7,028 nt of DNA from Oscillospiraceae bacterium (GTDB lineage: Bacteria > Bacillota > Clostridia > Oscillospirales > JAKOTC01): NCBI GenBank assembly GCA_035353335.1, contig DAOPZJ010000078.1, positions 1,597 to 8,624 of the forward strand, read 5' to 3'. Positions 5,779 to 7,028 of this stretch are shown in pieces. Position numbers and translations under genes: made by a program. Each line of letters begins with the position of its first letter. Within the stretch, counting starts at the first letter, position 1. The notes under the pieces were generated by a model, which saw only the letters and a program-made list of their open reading frames with translations, did not search any database and was not told the origin of the DNA.

Positions 5779-6672
5779 ATGGAATATTACTGGTATTATA
5801 TCATCATCGGCGTCGGATTCGCGGGCACGGTGCTCGGCATCGTCCTGTGGCAGCGCGCCTACACCAAAAAACTCGTCAACAAATCCATCTCGGACTATCA
5901 GAGCGACCTCATCACCAAACACTGTGAAGAGGTCGAGAATATCTATGCCAAAATGCGCGGCTGGCGGCACGATTACCGCAACCACATTCAGGTCATGAAG
6001 GTGTATCTCGAGGAGGGCGAGACCGAAAAACTCGGGAAATATCTCGAGGATTTGCAGCTCGACTTAAACAGCGTCGATACGGTCGTCAAAACCGGCAACA
6101 CGATGATCGACGCGATTTTGAACAGCAAACTGTCGCTCGCTTATAAGCGCGACATCGACGTCAGCGTCAAAGCGGTCGTGCCGAAAAACCTCGGCATCCC
6201 GGACATCGACCTCTGCGTCATCATCGGAAACCTGCTCGACAACGCGATGGAGGCCTGCGTCAAAACTCGTCAGGACTCCCGCCCCTGGATGCGCATCTTC
6301 ATCGGCATTTTAAAAGGGCAGCTCTATATCTCGGTCAGCAATTCGATGTCGGGCGAGCTCAAAAAGACCCGCAAATCGGAGCAAAAGACCCCCGCGATGT
6401 ACGCCTCGACCAAAACCGTTTCCGCACCGAACGCAATTTCGACGGCAAATGCGGCTTTGACCCCGAACCCCGCTTCTTCGGAAAACAGTAAAACTGCCCC
6501 CGCCGAACACGGCAAGCCCGCCCCCGCCGAACACGGTTACGGCCTGATCCGCATCGACGACATCGCCGCCCGCCACAACGGCTACGTCAACCGCCAGCAC
6601 GAACCCGGCACCCCCGGCGAGCCCGGCGTCTTCGCAACCGAAGTTTTATTGCCGTTGAAAAATAAATCGTAG
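5779..6672 (+). CDS. GHKL sensor histidine kinase (AgrC-like), ATP-lid insertion
   Basis: 297 residues from the ATG 4 nt after the regulator stop. The ribosome site is weak (AAGG 5763-5766), suggesting translational coupling; a longer in-frame start at 5692 overlaps the regulator and gives only low-complexity shadow sequence. One membrane helix (about 5-24) replaces the multi-helix sensor of classical AgrC. A dimerisation segment follows with WRHDYRNH (62-69), His64 being the likely phosphorylated residue. The ATPase domain has the N-box NLLDNAMEA (151-159) and the G-box HGYGL (252-256), ending in FATEVLLPL. Between SN (187-188) and the G-box are about 65 residues rich in Ala, Pro, Ser and Thr, where relatives have roughly 25-30. 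They include a duplicated APAEHG(K/Y) unit. The TAG stop is part of the repeat beginning at 6669. The signal is unknown. Confidence 0.92.
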   Translation: MEYYWYYIIIGVGFAGTVLGIVLWQRAYTKKLVNKSISDYQSDLITKHCEEVENIYAKMRGWRHDYRNHIQVMKVYLEEGETEKLGKYLEDLQLDLNSVDTVVKTGNTMIDAILNSKLSLAYKRDIDVSVKAVVPKNLGIPDIDLCVIIGNLLDNAMEACVKTRQDSRPWMRIFIGILKGQLYISVSNSMSGELKKTRKSEQKTPAMYASTKTVSAPNAISTANAALTPNPASSENSKTAPAEHGKPAPAEHGYGLIRIDDIAARHNGYVNRQHEPGTPGEPGVFATEVLLPLKNKS

Positions 6673-6990
6673 GGGCGCCACGGGCCACGGGCCACAGGCC
6701 GCCATGCGCGTCCGTCGTACCCCGTCCCTGTAGGGAAGGGTCTTGACCCTTCCGAGCAGACCGCAATCCTAACGATTGCGGTTTGCAAAAAGGTTCCGTC
6801 TCGCACCAAACCATGATTATAATTCACAAACATGATTACGATTCGTGTTCGCACGAAACAGGATTTGTATCAAACACGGTAATTTCCCGTGAACGCGTTC
6901 TGCGCGTTCACTCGGAAGGGTCAAGACCCTTCCCTACAAGATACGGCGGAGCGGACAGCCAAGGCGGGCCGTGCCCGTAACGCCCCTACA
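6669..6990. repeat. Nested inverted-repeat element, outer unit (322 bp)
   Basis: Outer ends GTAGGGGCG (6669-6677) and CGCCCCTAC (6981-6989) are exact inverses. The similarity continues inward as ACGGGCC-type sequence on the left (from 6680) and GGGCCGTGCCCGT on the right (6967-6979). The ends are of the same type as those at 17 and at 3592-3735. The left end provides the TAG stop of the kinase gene. The centre is occupied by the 210-bp multi-hairpin element (6729-6938), which suggests insertion of one repeat family into another. No gene is present in 6673-6990. Confidence 0.6.
6729..6938. mobile_element. MITE-like multi-hairpin element, copy 2 (210 bp)
   Basis: The first 25 bp (TGTAGGGAAGGGTCTTGACC...) are the exact inverse of the last 25 bp (6914-6938). 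Each end folds: GGAAGGGTC/GACCCTTCC at 6734-6753 and 6914-6933. Internal perfect stems are ACCGCAATC/GATTGCGGT (6760-6782), TTCGTG-ttcg-CACGAA (6842-6857) and GTGAACGCG/CGCGTTCAC (6889-6911). Order and positions match copy 1 at 3191-3405. The 6-bp stem that copy 1 has before its right end is missing here. The linkers between hairpins have diverged more than the stems. No protein is encoded. Confidence 0.8.
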
Positions 6991-7028
6991 ATGAAAATTT
7001 CCATTCGCGTCGAAATTCCGACCGTTGG

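Noticed and set aside
6991..7028. Possible gene start (MKISIRVEIPTV...) or, on the other strand, a gene end with TAG supplied by the repeat
   Set aside because: Only about 13 codons are visible, there is no ribosome site for the ATG, and neither strand can be preferred from so little sequence.

Overview
The window looks like chromosomal DNA from a low-GC-phylum Gram-positive bacterium of the class Clostridia, probably an uncultured Oscillospirales-type gut or anaerobe lineage. The support is GGAGG-type ribosome binding sites, SigA-like promoters (TTGAAA-17-TACAAT), a LytTR/GHKL two-component pair, and a Fic protein with the N-terminal HTH common in Clostridia. Genus or species cannot be read from the sequence.

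Layout. 1-84: repeat fragment and leader. 85-600 (+): small membrane-anchored protein of unknown function, visibly AT-richer than its neighbours. 640-1560 (-): Fic-family enzyme, convergent with the first gene, with its own promoter at 1605-1633. 1569-3179 (+): ABC exporter half-molecule with an intact ATPase domain but no first membrane helix. Its open frame begins inside the fic leader and promoter, so it looks like a 5'-truncated gene fused to the fic upstream region. 3180-3925: about 750 bp without genes, holding a 215-bp multi-hairpin element, a terminator, a second small inverted-repeat element, three phased ACGTTTTT repeats and a good promoter. 3926-4840 (+): PAP2-family membrane phosphatase. 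4841-5060: repeats only. 5061-5774 and 5779-6672 (+): LytTR response regulator and GHKL histidine kinase in one operon. 6669-6990: nested inverted-repeat element whose core is a second copy of the 215-bp element. 6991-7028: nothing that can be called.

Functionally, the only clear pathway unit is the regulator/kinase pair: an AgrC-like cytoplasmic kinase domain on a single membrane helix and its DNA-binding regulator. The phased repeats upstream of the PAP2 promoter resemble LytTR binding sites, so the neighbouring regulator may control the phosphatase; this is a hypothesis. The other genes look like independent accessory units.

The most unusual content is the repeat load. A two-copy family of about 210 bp carries a 25-bp terminal inverted repeat whose ends each fold into a hairpin, and one end shows a compensatory base-pair swap. 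Repeats lie at or within 11 nt of the stop codons of the ABC, PAP2 and kinase genes, and in two cases supply the stop codon.
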